Shown here piece after piece: positions 1 to 11,100 of a stretch of DNA of 64,000 nt. The position numbers were made by a program, and so were the translations under genes. How positions within the stretch are numbered: the stretch's first letter is position 1; the number at the start of each line of letters is the position of its first letter. Source of the stretch: Dysidea avara. Its lineage: Eukaryota > Porifera > Demospongiae > Dictyoceratida > Dysideidae. The stretch is taken from positions 31,868,973-31,932,972 of the forward strand of contig NC_089273.1 in the NCBI RefSeq assembly GCF_963678975.1, written 5' to 3'. The notes under the pieces were generated by a model. That model had not been told where the DNA came from. It searched no databases and was given only the letters and a program-made list of their open reading frames with translations.

Positions 1-433
1 TAATCTATCCCCTTTATGATCCCATCCATGTTATCTTCCATATTTTGCTCAAGTATAATTAAGTCTTTACAAACTTGTTACATATGGTGATCTTTGTACA
101 GAGGTGGTCACTAAGCATTTTTACTCTATATAGCATGTATATGAAGATTGACTATCTCAATTGGAAATGATTAAATCTTTATGCTTTCTTAGTGGACACC
201 TCTGTGTTAAGACCACATTGCACTTATAGCTTATTTCCTAGATGATCTCATTAATAAGACCACTTCATAGTAGTGGCCACCTTTGTAATAGCTAAGTTCC
301 AAACATGTCATGTATTAACATTTCAGTATATCATCAGCTCAAATGGTTAGCAACTTAGTCATCTCCTTACAGTAAAACCTTACATTGTGATCACCTCTTC
401 AAAGAGACCACCAATGATTACCTCAACATTTCC
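1..433. repeat. Intergenic; relics of a 'gtggtcact' repeat family
   Basis: No gene is supported here. The sequence repeats short phrases such as 'gaggtggtcactaa', 'ggacacctctgtgttaag' and 'aagaccact' in both orientations. The same phrases recur near 16690-16745 and 49560-49680, where they lie in or next to small inverted-repeat elements. I read this as degraded copies of one miniature-transposon family; ends and target duplication are not resolved. Confidence 0.45.
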
Positions 434-669
434 TACTGCTTGAAGGTTCTTAGTTTACTAATTTGTTAAGATGCCTTACTGTAGTTATACTGATAGTAAA
501 GTGTCAGTAAACTTAAGTATATGGAACATAATTATTTTACTAAGTTTTAAACTCTCAGTAAAACATCAGTAATGCGGGTTTACTGAAAAACTACTAAAAT
601 AACAAACAATTAACTGTTCCATATACTGGGGATATACCACTGTAGTAAACTAAGATACTTCAAGCAGTG
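434..669. mobile_element. CACTG-ended miniature element (MITE A, copy 1)
   Basis: A 236-bp element. The left end TACTGCTTGAAGGTTCTTAG and the right end, read in reverse CACTGCTTGAAGTATCTTAG, form terminal inverted repeats. It is flanked by a 3-bp direct repeat TCC (431-433 and 670-672). A second copy lies at 17312-17553 with flanking ATG. CACTG-type ends with a 3-bp duplication resemble the CACTA/EnSpm (CMC) superfamily. It is non-autonomous, with no ORF. Confidence 0.75.
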
Positions 670-958
670 TCCACTTTATTAGTGACCGTATCAAGTATAG
701 GACCCAAGAACAGCTGAGTCATTTCACTAGGTCTGCAGTACCTTTCATGACCTAGCTTGTATCGTAATTTAGGGGGTTACACTACTCACGTGTATCAAAT
801 CCCACAAACAAAAGAATATCAACTTTTTAAAAACAACACCTTATAGAACATGTTAAGTCACATAATATTGATAAGAAAATGTTAAGTCACATAATATTGT
901 AAGTACCAAGTAGTATCTGAGGGGTGTTAAATAGTAGAAATGCCAAACTCTGTCTTAT
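670..958. other. Intergenic, nothing recognised
   Basis: Between MITE A and the start of the segmental duplication I see no coding exon, only AT-rich sequence with one short local repeat ('atgttaagtcacataatattg' occurs twice near 850-900). Confidence 0.5.
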
Positions 959-1204
959 GTACTCTAGGCGTACCACTGAGAGGCGATCTTTGACATCACC
1001 GTAAATCTTCAAGTCGGTTGCAGGATCAAAGTGATTGTTTCATTTCTACACATCTCCTGTGAGCATGGTAGTACACATTTCTTAAATCTGATGACATCTG
1101 GTGACTACCAGTACGTGGGTTTGCAAACATGACATACTCCTTATGTTGCAAGCATAAATCATAAGGAGGAGGCAGGTATAGTCAAATTCCAAAATCGGAT
1201 GCTT

Positions 1205-2024
1205 TTTGACCTCACATTTTCATCCAAATATGGATGATACTTCACTAAATCATCCATTTTGGATGATTATTACTCATCTCTCTTATAGTTACATAAGCAA
1301 ACATCATCCAAAAGTGGATGATTATTGCTTGATTCTCTATATAGTGAGTGCTTATGTAAGCAAATATCATCCAAAAGTGGATGATATTTGCTTGATTCAC
1401 TATATAGTGAGAGATGTATGCAAGAAGCATCCAAAATCGGATGTTTCTAACCATCCAATATTGGAATGTAAACTTAGCCTTCCAAAATCGGATGTTTCTA
1501 ACCATCCAATATTGGAATGTAAACTTTGCCTTCCAAAATCGGATGTTTCTTGCCATCCAATATTGGAATGTAACTTCTGTCGTCCAAAATTGGATGTTTC
1601 TTGCCATCCAATATTGGAATGTAACTTCTGCCTTCCAAAATTGGATGTTTCTTGCCATCCAATATTGGAATGAAATTTCTGTCGACCAAAATCGGATGTT
1701 TCTTGCCATCCTATATTGGAATGTAATTTCTGTCGTCCAAAATTGGATGTTTCTTGCCATCCTATATTGGAATGTAATTTCTGCCTTCCAAAATTGGATG
1801 TTTCTTGCCATCCAATATTGGAATGTAATTTCTGTCGTCCAAAATTGGATGTTTCTTGCAATCCAATATTGGAATGTAACTTCCGCCTTCCAAAATCGCA
1901 TGGTTTTTGCCATCCAATATTGAAATATAAGTTTTGCTTTCCAAAAATGGATGTTTCTTACTATCCATTATTGGAATGTAAGTTTTGCTTTCCAAAATTA
2001 GATGGTTCTTGCCATCCAATATAG
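1205..2024. repeat. Left-arm satellite array, 51-bp units
   Basis: About eleven tandem units of 51 bp, preceded by three looser units (1205-1420). Each unit holds two near-palindromes, CATCCAATATTGGAATG and TTCCAAAATTGGATG. Because 51 is a multiple of three and the units lack stops, several frames on both strands stay open for 60-220 codons. These are not genes: all frames are equally open and give the same low-complexity repeats. Confidence 0.85.
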
Positions 2025-2036
2025 ACTATTTCCGAA

Positions 2037-2573
2037 ATGACGTCTTGCAAACTCTATTTAGGGGACTCTTACGTTTTCGAGTACAGCTTCCCACGAAGAA
2101 TACTTCTAAGGACCTATCATGCGACTTCTAGAGATAATTTCGAAATGAAATCACCAGGTATTGTTAAAGAAATGCTAATTTACCTCTACTCGGAAAAACA
2201 GGCGAAAAATTTAAACCCGAGTAAAAAAAATTGTGTTATTGCCTTATAGCTGTACTTGTTAGTTTTAGCTCGATATCTTCTTCCTGTAGTACACTAACAA
2301 GTCGACCTCCATTTACGGCCCATAGAAACAGTACTCAAAAACATTGGAGTCTCCCAAATAGAGGTTATTGAAACCTCAATTATTTTAAGTGAGATTGGTA
2401 GCATACAGCTGCAGATGATCAGTTTCTGTGGAATTTTCAGTATGTGTAGGGATCACAATAATAAAAGCACTGAAACAAGAAGATAGCAACACAGTGCCAC
2501 TGAGTGCATTCTACTTCAAAATGGCCCAAAAAGCATCCTATGAGTTTCTCCAACTTTTTGGATTAGAAATTTT
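2037..2573. other. Core of the satellite-armed hAT element
   Basis: Single-copy-looking sequence between the two arrays. It holds a 70-codon open frame (2037-2249, +) with no recognisable domain. Around 2438-2490 there is a phrase ('gtagggatcacaataataaaagcactgaaacaag') related to the arms of the fold-back element at 20468-20739. This suggests the core derives from, or captured, another miniature element. Confidence 0.4.
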
Positions 2574-2578
2574 TCACC

Positions 2579-3046
2579 ATGAGTAGGGATCATCCAAATT
2601 TGGATGGCAAGGAATGTATTCCATTATTGGATGGCAAGAAACATCCAAATTTGGATGGCAAGGAATGTATTCCAATATTGGATGGCAAGATACATCCAAA
2701 TTTGGATGGCAACAAATGTATTCCAATATTGGATGGCAAGAAACATCCAAATTCGGATGACCAGAAATGTATTCCAATATTGGATGGCAAGAAACATCCA
2801 AATTTGGATGACCAGAAATGTATTCCAATATTGGATGGCTAGAAACATCCAAATTTGGATGGCAACAAATGTATTCCAATATTGGATGGCAAGAAACATC
2901 CAAATTTGGATGATTGTTGCATAAATCTCTCACTATATAGAGATATGAGCAATAATCATCCACTTTTGGATGATTTTGTTCCTTTGCAATAATCATCCAA
3001 TTGTGGATGAAAATGTGAGGTCAATAAACATCCAAAAATGGAAACG
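2579..3046. repeat. Right-arm satellite array, 51-bp units
   Basis: About six to seven units of the same 51-bp repeat as 1205-2024, in opposite orientation ('GCAAGAAACATCCAAATT', 'GTATTCCAATATTGGATG'). The outermost part (2915-3046) matches the reverse complement of 1185-1330, including the 'tatatagtgag' segment, so the inverted symmetry extends well beyond the short terminal repeats. Confidence 0.85.
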
Positions 3047-5500
3047 AACCATACCTCGGAGGAGGATGTGGTTTTCCATCTTCAGAACGTAAATTACGGA
3101 CTCTGCATCCTGGACACCTTGAAATGTTTCCTTTTACAAAAACAATACAAAATGACAAAGGAGAGTGTGAATCAGGCAGGTATGATTGAGTCTGTTGAGC
3201 TGGTAGTGTGATAGGAGCATAAACAACAGGGGAATAGAGTAAGGAAATATTTTGTGTGACAGATGGTATTATAGGGGAGGAGGTAACAAAGAGTACTCTG
3301 TAGGGGCATGGGGAAACATGGAGTAGAGTGGCAGAGGAGTTTAACTAGGCCCAGGTTCTGAAAATCTATCACATCTTGAGGTTTCATCTACAAAGGAAAC
3401 TTTGGATCCACCTGGTTGCACTCTGTACTTATGCTTACCAATGTTACCTTCCAATATTTGCTTGATGTGTTTCATATTTTTTTTCTGTGAAGCCTTTCGA
3501 CGCGTGTGAGCTTTTCTCCAACTGCTCTTAGGCATATCTATGGTTGCAAGTTTAGACAAGTTAGTTGGCAACCCTTTTTGTTTACTCATCCATGTCATGT
3601 ATTTGTCAAGCTGATTAGTTTTTCTAGCAACAGCAATAATATGAACACAGGTCTTACTACACTTAAAGACACCACAGTTTTGTTCACACACTATTTGGCC
3701 AGTTTGACAACATTCCACAAAATAAGGAGACTTACGGTGCAGATTAGTACTCTGGACCAGCCACTCAGATCGATTCCTGCAACCAGGAGACAAGCAAACA
3801 CTATCTTTTTGGCTTAATATCTTTGTGGACTCACTCCAGACTTTGTCTGCCAGATACGAAGGGACTTGAAGCTGATATAAAACATTTGTAGTACCTGAGC
3901 TTGACACTATTGAAGCGGAAGACATGGACGTTTCCTCAAACTGCTCTGACATGGCTGTTTCCTCAAACTGCTCTGACATGGTTGTTTCCTCGAACTGCTC
4001 TGACATGGCTGTTTCCTCGAACTGCTCTGCTTCAATGTGATCATTGAGAAGAGATGAAAACAAAGCTTTGACTATTCGTTCACGCTGCTTTTCTGACATT
4101 TGGAAAAAAGTGTGTGCATTAATGGCAAGATTTTGATAGTCACTTTTCAATCTGTATTCACCGATGCTTGCAGCAGCCTTTTCAATTTCTTTCTTTTGAT
4201 CAACCATCATTTCGTTCATCAAAGAAATGAAATCAGGTAGTTCCTGAGCTCTGTAGTTCACTTGATGCTTAATAACCTTGTTCTGAGACTCAACATCATT
4301 TGTATAGAATGGCTCTGGAGGGTTTCCAAGACCAGCCTTAATCCTGTACTCTTTTAACATCGTCTTCTGAACTTCTGCTTTACAGTTGTTAATAAACCAC
4401 TCATAAAATTGAGGAGGATTATTATACATCATTTCCCTATCATTCCTCCAATGAACATATACTTCCTTCAAAATCTTCATCAGAGTCAGCATCAACCAGG
4501 CCATCTTCAGCACTACAAGGATCCCCAATACGTCTCTTAAAAACTCAACTTACATGTACTTGGGAATATTGAATTCCCTCAGTTTTGACTCAAGGTTACC
4601 CTTGAAGTGAAGGAAGCAGCAACAATGTACAGCATTAAAAAAGACCGTTGAGAATGCTGTAGATAGTGCTTTTTCACCATCAGTGCCAAATGCCACCAGC
4701 CCACACAATGAAGGCTTGAGACCAACTAAAGAGGATGCAAAAAAGTAATATGTTTCAAACTTCTTTTGCTTATGCACAAAAATTGGACCCATTATAACTG
4801 GATGATTTCCACAAGAATTTTCCAACAACAGATGATGGTAAGTGGTGACAGTTACGTAGAAGTCACTGAGATTAAAAGTAGGGTCAACACTAAGCACTGT
4901 GCATTGTTGATTGGTACTGTCTGTCAAAATCTTTCCAGGTCATTCAATGACCAGTTAAAGCTCAGAACTGCCATTGGTTCTGGAGCACCCGACACAATTC
5001 TAACAAAAGCATTTTCTGTTTTCCCTCCCTCACTTTCCTTGCACATCAATATAACTGAAAACAGTGGATCCTTCTGCTTGCCTTGAATTGCACACTCTGT
5101 TACATTTCTACGTCTCCTCACATCAGCTGCTTGTTGTCTGTTGTGTGGTATTGCACCAGCACTAGAAGCAGTTAACAGGCTATCATCTGAAGTGTATTTA
5201 CTAACTGCAAACTTGGCAGTTAAATTTTGTGTTACAACTTGGCATAGTATGAACATAACTTTCAGATTGCTTAGAATTAGCATGAGGGCGAGTGGTCACT
5301 TTATGTTCTTCCTTTTCAAAACAATATTGGACAAGTGCAAGGTTCAATGTGTCCTCTTGATGATCTATAAACACACCAATTTTGATATGATTACACAAGT
5401 CACAGAGAATAAGATATAGTTTCGAACATATTATTAATTTTGTGTATTATAGTGAGTTTTCCATCTTACCCTGGCATATACAATGTAACCAATTATTATA

Positions 5501-6148
5501 TGTGACTGGATTTTGGAAAAACGATCCAAATCGCACATTAGAAGTTTCGAGATAAACGGTTTTAAAGAATTGAAGGCAGCATAACTCTCCAAGGATAGCA
5601 AGCACGCGTATGAAATTTACACAAAAGATGCATCAATCTGTTACCTTTCAAGCCACTTCCAGTATTTGTAGCTGCTTGTACAGTTTCCCGCCAAATAAGA
5701 TAGAAACTCTGAGCAGTTGGACGAGCGAAGTAGTATCACGAGTGCTCACAAAGGGGTGGAGGCTGGGGGGTGGCGGGGAAGGCAAAAGATGGGCCTCAAA
5801 ATGGAGGCAGACCACGATTGGAGTCCAGACACGAGATTACAGGGCTGTGCTGGCTCCTTAGTGGGTGATATGTAGCAAAATCTACAGAGAACACGTCTGG
5901 CCAACATTATAAAGCTGTCCACCAGTAAACCACCGATTCTTGCCAAGCCAGGTCCTTCACAAGGCCTGAAACCGCCATTTGGGCACTCCACACCACCCAG
6001 AAAAGACGTCTATTAAAACCAGCCTCGTGTAGTTTGAGTAGTGCTGAGGGTCATAACTTGTAGTACGATAGTGTAGCTATCCACTGGTGGTGTTAGTTTG
6101 ATTTTGCCTGATGTGCGATTTGGTTCGGTTCTGTAAAATCTGGTCACA
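5501..6148. mobile_element. TA-flanked inverted-repeat element
   Basis: A 648-bp insertion present only in duplicate copy 1. Copy 2 has the empty site (about 20218-20235, 'attatatgtatatttg'). Termini TGTGACTGGATTTTGG and, read in reverse, TGTGACCAGATTTTAC continue into about 40 bp of imperfect inverted repeat containing 'CCAAATCGCACAT'. The flank is TA on both sides (5499-5500, 6149-6150), consistent with a Tc1/mariner-type element, although an ATAT duplication cannot be excluded. Short open frames inside (for example 5610-5861) have no recognisable product. Confidence 0.75.
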
Positions 6149-6704
6149 TATGTATATTTGAAACCAACATATTATTCTGTTCAACTTATACCCACTGTAG
6201 AAATTGGATGAATGCAAACACTTGAGACATTCATTAAGGACTTTGGATAGTAAAATTCAAAATCAGTATCAATCTTTCGCTTAAAATTCTATACAAGCTG
6301 CATGTAGCTGCAAATGTGGTTGCAAGTTGGCACACAAATCATTTTTACATCCCATTTGTATATGCTACCAAGAGTACTCTTAATGCTATATACCTGTAAA
6401 CCATCATTCATTTTGGTACCACCCCCTCTTTGCATAAAGTAAGGGTTTTGTGAAATACAGATATCATATTAGTTCAAAGAAATTAATTCAGTCAGACAAT
6501 GGCTTAAATACAATTGTCCTTCAATTTAAATAAAAAGCATTGCATTGCCAAGGTGATTTGTGTGAACATCTTTGGCATGCATTACTTGCCTATAGAGCAG
6601 AATGTCTTTGCTAGAACTGATAACGTGATCTATATTTCACCAGACACTTTTTTGCAAAAGGATGGGTGGTGCCAAATTAATTCCATTATTCAATTACTTG
6701 TTAA

Positions 6705-7203
6705 CAGTGTTGGGAGTAACGCGTTACGTAATATTATTACTTTTGTGGTAACTAAGTAATATAACGAAATGCGCTATAAAAACAGGTAATATAACTCAAG
6801 TTACTTTACTTACAAATGTAACGCATTACCTAAGTAATATAGTTACTGTAACGAGTATAATATTATGTAATATTATTACTACAAGTAACGAAGTTACTAA
6901 TCTTGTTAGTAATCCACTGAGTAATGCCTAGCCACAACAAAGTAATGAAGCCTACTGAATGAAGCTTATTCACCAGCTTCTTACTTATTACCAAGATTTG
7001 CACATTGTCCAACACTGCAATCATGTCATGTGATAAGGTGGTAGTTTCACATGTGACAACTTAAGGCTGTGGACACAAAGTAATACAATATGTAATATTA
7101 TTACAGTTACTTTATTTTATGGGTAATATGTAACTGTAACTAAATAGTTCAGTTGCAAGTAATATGTAACTAGTTACTTTAAAAAGTAACTTGCCCAACA
7201 CTG
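6705..7203. mobile_element. hAT-like MITE, 'gttgggagtaac' family (copy in duplicate 1)
   Basis: A 499-bp element with ends CAGTGTTGGGAGTAAC and, read in reverse, CAGTGTTGGGCAAGTTAC, flanked by the 8-bp duplication CTTGTTAA (6697-6704, 7204-7211). The interior is rich in 'gtaatat' and 'gttac'. The same insertion is at the same site in duplicate 2 (22474-22967), so it predates the duplication. A third, independent copy is at 45557-46024. Confidence 0.9.
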
Positions 7204-7429
7204 CTTGTTAAGATCATGTGATCCTTTACGTCAGCTCACACAATGCATTCGTCAACTGATGGACAATACCTTAGAATTTTAAAAAATACATCCATAAACA
7301 TTTGAGTACCCATGTGTAATTTTCATAGCATTTGTCTAGGTATTGGACATCATCTTTCATATATATCTCTTCAACATTTTCCCCATATATATTATATCAA
7401 TATCACACAATACAGTAGTATTGTATATA

Positions 7430-7930
7430 AAATTAGGGTTGGACTTTTCTGGCCAAAATTTTCACCCTAAAACCAGCCTTACAATACCTTCGTGGCACCT
7501 TGGCAATATCGTTTAGGTATAACCAAGTCCAAAAGTGCCTTCAGTATGACCTAAAATATTTCCAAAAAGTTGCTACAAAATTTTAAAAAATTATTTAGCA
7601 GAATTTTATATACTGACTGACTTACTGACTAATGCCCTCAGACAAGCGCAACTTGATAATGGCTAAGACTATAGGGTTGATGTTTTCTCTGTTCAACATT
7701 GCTTCATCCTGAGACATACCTTTGGCATACCGCAGTATGTACAAATGCATGCATCATAGACTTATCTTGTCCTCCTTTTTGTCCCATTTCTTTTTGTTGA
7801 CAGCCCATGGTGTCAATTTGCAGTTGCGTGGCTTCCCTACGTTTGTAAACAGGAATTGTCAGAACCTTCCATGGTGACTGTAGAGACACTTCTTCCACTG
7901 TTCATTTGTAATGCTGTGAAACAGCCTGAG
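7430..7930. repeat. Dispersed repeat ('cttggcaatatcg...ggtataaccaag')
   Basis: Phrases such as 'cctaaaaccagccttacaat', 'caccttggcaatatcg', 'ggtataaccaag', 'cataccgcagtatgtacaa' and 'tgtcctcctttttgtccca' recur in the same order at 23210-23700, 60090-60430, 62480-62680 (left part) and 63680-63790 (right part). This is a dispersed repeat of about 450 bp. Termini and class are not resolved. The minus-strand open frame 7704-7898 belongs to the repeat. Confidence 0.65.
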
Positions 7931-8172
7931 CATAGCTTGAAGTGAATCATAATGGTCACTTCACTTTCAAGTCAGCTGGGATGTACATTCAGACAAAAAC
8001 ATTAACTTTGGTGCTTTCCTTTCTGTTGATGTGGTAGTCACCACTCATAATAAAGTTACAGAAAAAGTAGGGGAAAAAAGTATAAGGAAAGATTAGGAAT
8101 TTTAAGTTTAACTATAATACGGATTGTAGAAAAAAGTAAGGAAACAAGGGAGGTTGCCTAATGATATTGTAG

Positions 8173-11100
8173 TGAAATATTTGACAATGTCAAAGATTTA
8201 TTTATTCAGCTTGAAGATCTTGTGAAAGTTCCAAATATCATTCTGATAGAAGGAGCACCTGGAATAGGAAAAACTATTTTGTGCAAGGAAATTGCTATGC
8301 ATTGGGTATATTCCACCATACTTAGCAATACCAAGTTGTTATTTTTAATCTTTATAAGTGACCCTCAAGTTAAGAACATTAACAGTATTTTGTTTCTTGT
8401 TAACTACTTTTACAAGAATGATGCATTATCTGGTATAGTAACTGATTGGCTTATTGAAACTGATGGTGAATATCTCACAATTGTGGTAGATGGATATGAT
8501 AAAATTTACCAAGACAATGTTATAACTGATTTGATCAACCGTAAGCTGTTACCAAAATGTGGCTTAGTAATCACATCTCGTCCTGGTGCTTCATCACACA
8601 TCTGTACTAATGTAGACTGCAGAATAGAAATGTTGTACTTTAGTGAATGTAATCGACAGAATTTTATCCGGTATGCACTGAGAGATGAACAAAGTCACCA
8701 GATTAAAAAAATTGAAAAATTTCTGCAGTCTAATGTCTATATTGATGCTTTATGCTGCATTCCATTGAACCTGAATCTATTGCTTACCCTCATAGATTCA
8801 GAAAATATCAATGACTTGCCTAAAACCGAAGTAACTTTATATGAAATATTTATTATAAAAACGATCACTCATTTTCTTCAAGCAAACAATGAGGATGTGT
8901 CTTTACTAACTGTTAGTTGCCTCGTTGATCTCCCACAGCCATATTATCAGTTTGTTGTGGAACTGTGTCAATTTGCTTTTTTAGCATTACAAAATCATGA
9001 ACTGGTATTGTCACTCTCTGAATTTGAAACTGCCTGCCCTAAACTCAGCTGTGTTTATAAAAATGGACTGGGGTTATTAAAACCAACTCCACTTTTAAAA
9101 TTACAGGAACATTTTAAACAGAAAACACTGCAATTTATTTATATTGCCATTCAGGAATACATGGCCGCTTATTACATTGCCTTACTACCAGATCAAGAAC
9201 AAACAGAAATATTAAGTAGAATATTTTGGAAAACTTGTTATTTTAACACTGTTGAAAAATATTTTTCAATAACTAATGGCAAAACTATTAAATTTAATTT
9301 TCTATTGGGAAAACATAGTCAACTACATGAAACTTCTGCCAATTTAATGGAAATATTGAATAATAAAACTCACGCTCTTCATCTTCTCCAGTGTTTGAGA
9401 GAAGCTGACAAACTAATGTTGACAAATGATGACATATTCCCAGAAGGTGTTCTTGATTTTAGTGGTCACTCTCTACTACCACTAGATATACATGCACTTG
9501 CTGTTTTACTGTTAAGATCACAAAATAAACAGTGGAAAATGCTAAATTTATCGTACTGTATGATTGACGATAAATGTTGCAACTTGTTATGTGAAATGCT
9601 GAATGATTCCAAAAGTAGTGAAATAAACATCGACACTGTAAATATTGCTTGTAACATCTTCAATAATAATACACTTGCAAAATTATGCAGCATTCTTAAA
9701 CATTGGAAAATTAATGATCTCACTGTCTCTGCTTGTCATATATTGAATAGTGAACTATTAAAGATGATTGATACCTTTACAAATGCAATGGCAAATGCCA
9801 CTATGCAAAACAAAGAAACAAATTTGCTTAATGGAAAATTATCTATTAATTACATAACAGCACAAAATATAATGGTTGCCATTTATGCAGATAAGCAAAC
9901 CATTAAATGTGGCCATTTTGAACATTTTAATACAAGTGATGACGTGTTTGAAACTCTTCAGTGTTGGCTAAATGATATTGCAAGGGTTACGAATGTTGAT
10001 TTTACTGTTTACTTTGCAGGTGATAATGCAGTTAACATGCTGTCTGTGCTTTCTTTTAGCTTAAACCATATAAAGCTTCATACAGTCAGGGGTACATACC
10101 TGTTGAACATGGCTAAAACATCAACTGATTATAAGAAATTTTCATGGGATGAAAAAGTAGCAGATTACTTATCAACAATTGTAAGTCACAGCCTCTCAAA
10201 CTCATACAAAATAGTGCCTTCTGAAGCATATTCTTTGAAGTTTGGAATTTTTCAGAACCTGAGGCATAATATTTTGCTTCAAATGGAATTAGCTAAAATT
10301 ACTACTGACACTCCAATAATCAACATCGCTGATAACCCAGAGCTACAAGAGATAAATTTATTCGTTAATAATTTACCAGCAGCAATTACCAATACAATAA
10401 TCAATGCAATGCTTTTTTGTTCTACTTTGACAAATTTCAGCATCAAAAGCAATGTATTTGATGATGTAGCTACTGATGTTGCAACATTCTTATCTCATAA
10501 TCCTAACCTTCAAGAAATACAGCTTGGTGAAAATAGTTGGAAAGTGTCTAGTGTTATTAAAATTGCAAAAGCTTTAAAAAACAATTCAGATTTTAAAGTG
10601 ATTAACCTACGTGAGACTAACAGCATCAGTGGTGAAGCAGCAGACCATATCTCTACTCTATTGTCATCTAATACCAAGCTTCAAATTTTAGATTTATGCA
10701 GTGGCAATTTACAAACTTCAGGTGCCATTAAGATTGCTAAAGCTTTACAAAATACTACACACCTTATGAACTTTAATATGCAAAACAACAATATTAATGA
10801 TGAAGCAGCAGATGATATTGCAACTGTTTTATCTCATAATACTGGACTACAAGAGCTACATCTTGGTAAGAATACTTTAAGAACTTCAGGTGCCATCAAG
10901 ATAGCAAAAGCTTTACAAAATACTACACATCTTACAATATTTGATATGCAAAACAACAATATTAATGATGAAGCAGCAGATGATATTGCAATTGTTTTAT
11001 CTCAAAATACTGGACTACAAGAGCTGTGGCTAGGTGGAAATAATTTCCAAACTTCAAGTGCCATAAAGATGGCAATAGCTTTACAAAATACTACACATCT

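Larger units (their letters stand above)
1173..3057. mobile_element. hAT-like non-autonomous element with satellite arms
   Basis: A 1885-bp insertion with an exact 8-bp target duplication GGAGGAGG at 1165-1172 and 3058-3065. The empty site is preserved in duplicate copy 2 near 17102-17109, where the 8 bases occur once. Terminal inverted repeats are CAGGTATAGTCAAATTCC (left) and GAGGTATGGTTCGTTTCC (right end read in reverse). An 8-bp duplication fits the hAT superfamily. The element has no transposase. Its arms are tandem arrays (about 1420-2020 and 2590-2915) of a 51-bp unit, arranged as inverted copies around a 560-bp core. Confidence 0.88.
959..5398 (-). pseudogene. Mutator-like (MULE) transposase, decayed copy 1
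   Basis: The reading frame is in pieces, N to C terminal: about 5398-5201, 5283-4924, 4927-4550, 4528-3341, then on through 3340-3066 and 1164-959 across an inserted hAT element. Visible family features are the first Asp block 'SVDPTFNLSDFYVT', the second Asp block 'AFGTDGEKAL' followed by 'CCCFLHF', the third acidic residue in 'NDVESQNK', and a SWIM-like zinc finger 'CGVFKCSKTCVHI'. Beyond it is a Cys/His-rich tail ('CPGC', 'YYHAHRRC'). The C-terminal third is in one frame here, while the N-terminal half is broken by frameshifts. Near 4010-3930 a short acidic repeat ('EQFEETAMS') is present four times. Copy 2 has the opposite pattern of damage. MULE assignment is from DDE spacing and the SWIM motif. 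Confidence 0.82.
959..8160. repeat. Segmental duplication, copy 1 (left of the NLR gene)
   Basis: From 'gtactctaggcg' at 959 to 'aggttgccta' at 8160 the sequence is co-linear with 16906-24729 in the same orientation, with high identity by eye. The unit contains a MULE transposase gene (minus strand), a hAT-like MITE (6705-7203) and a dispersed repeat (about 7430-7870). Insertions private to this copy are 1173-3057 and 5501-6148. The right edge lies immediately upstream of the first visible NLR exon. The left edge falls in the C-terminal coding part of the transposase in both copies. Confidence 0.9.

Noticed and set aside
1206..3000. Long overlapping open frames on both strands (up to 222 codons)
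   Set aside because: They arise because the 51-bp satellite unit is a multiple of three without stops; all frames are open and the peptides are pure repeats.
6514..6759. An 81-codon frame conserved at 22283-22528
   Set aside because: Conservation is explained by the segmental duplication, and the frame runs into the MITE at 6705. No domain.
7704..7898. A 64-codon minus-strand frame repeated at 23468-23662
   Set aside because: It lies in a dispersed repeat found five times in the window; copies at 60 kb and 63 kb do not keep the frame.
9466..9723. Minus-strand frames inside the NLR gene (also 11338-11631)
   Set aside because: They are shadows of the plus-strand coding sequence and of the 168-bp repeat.
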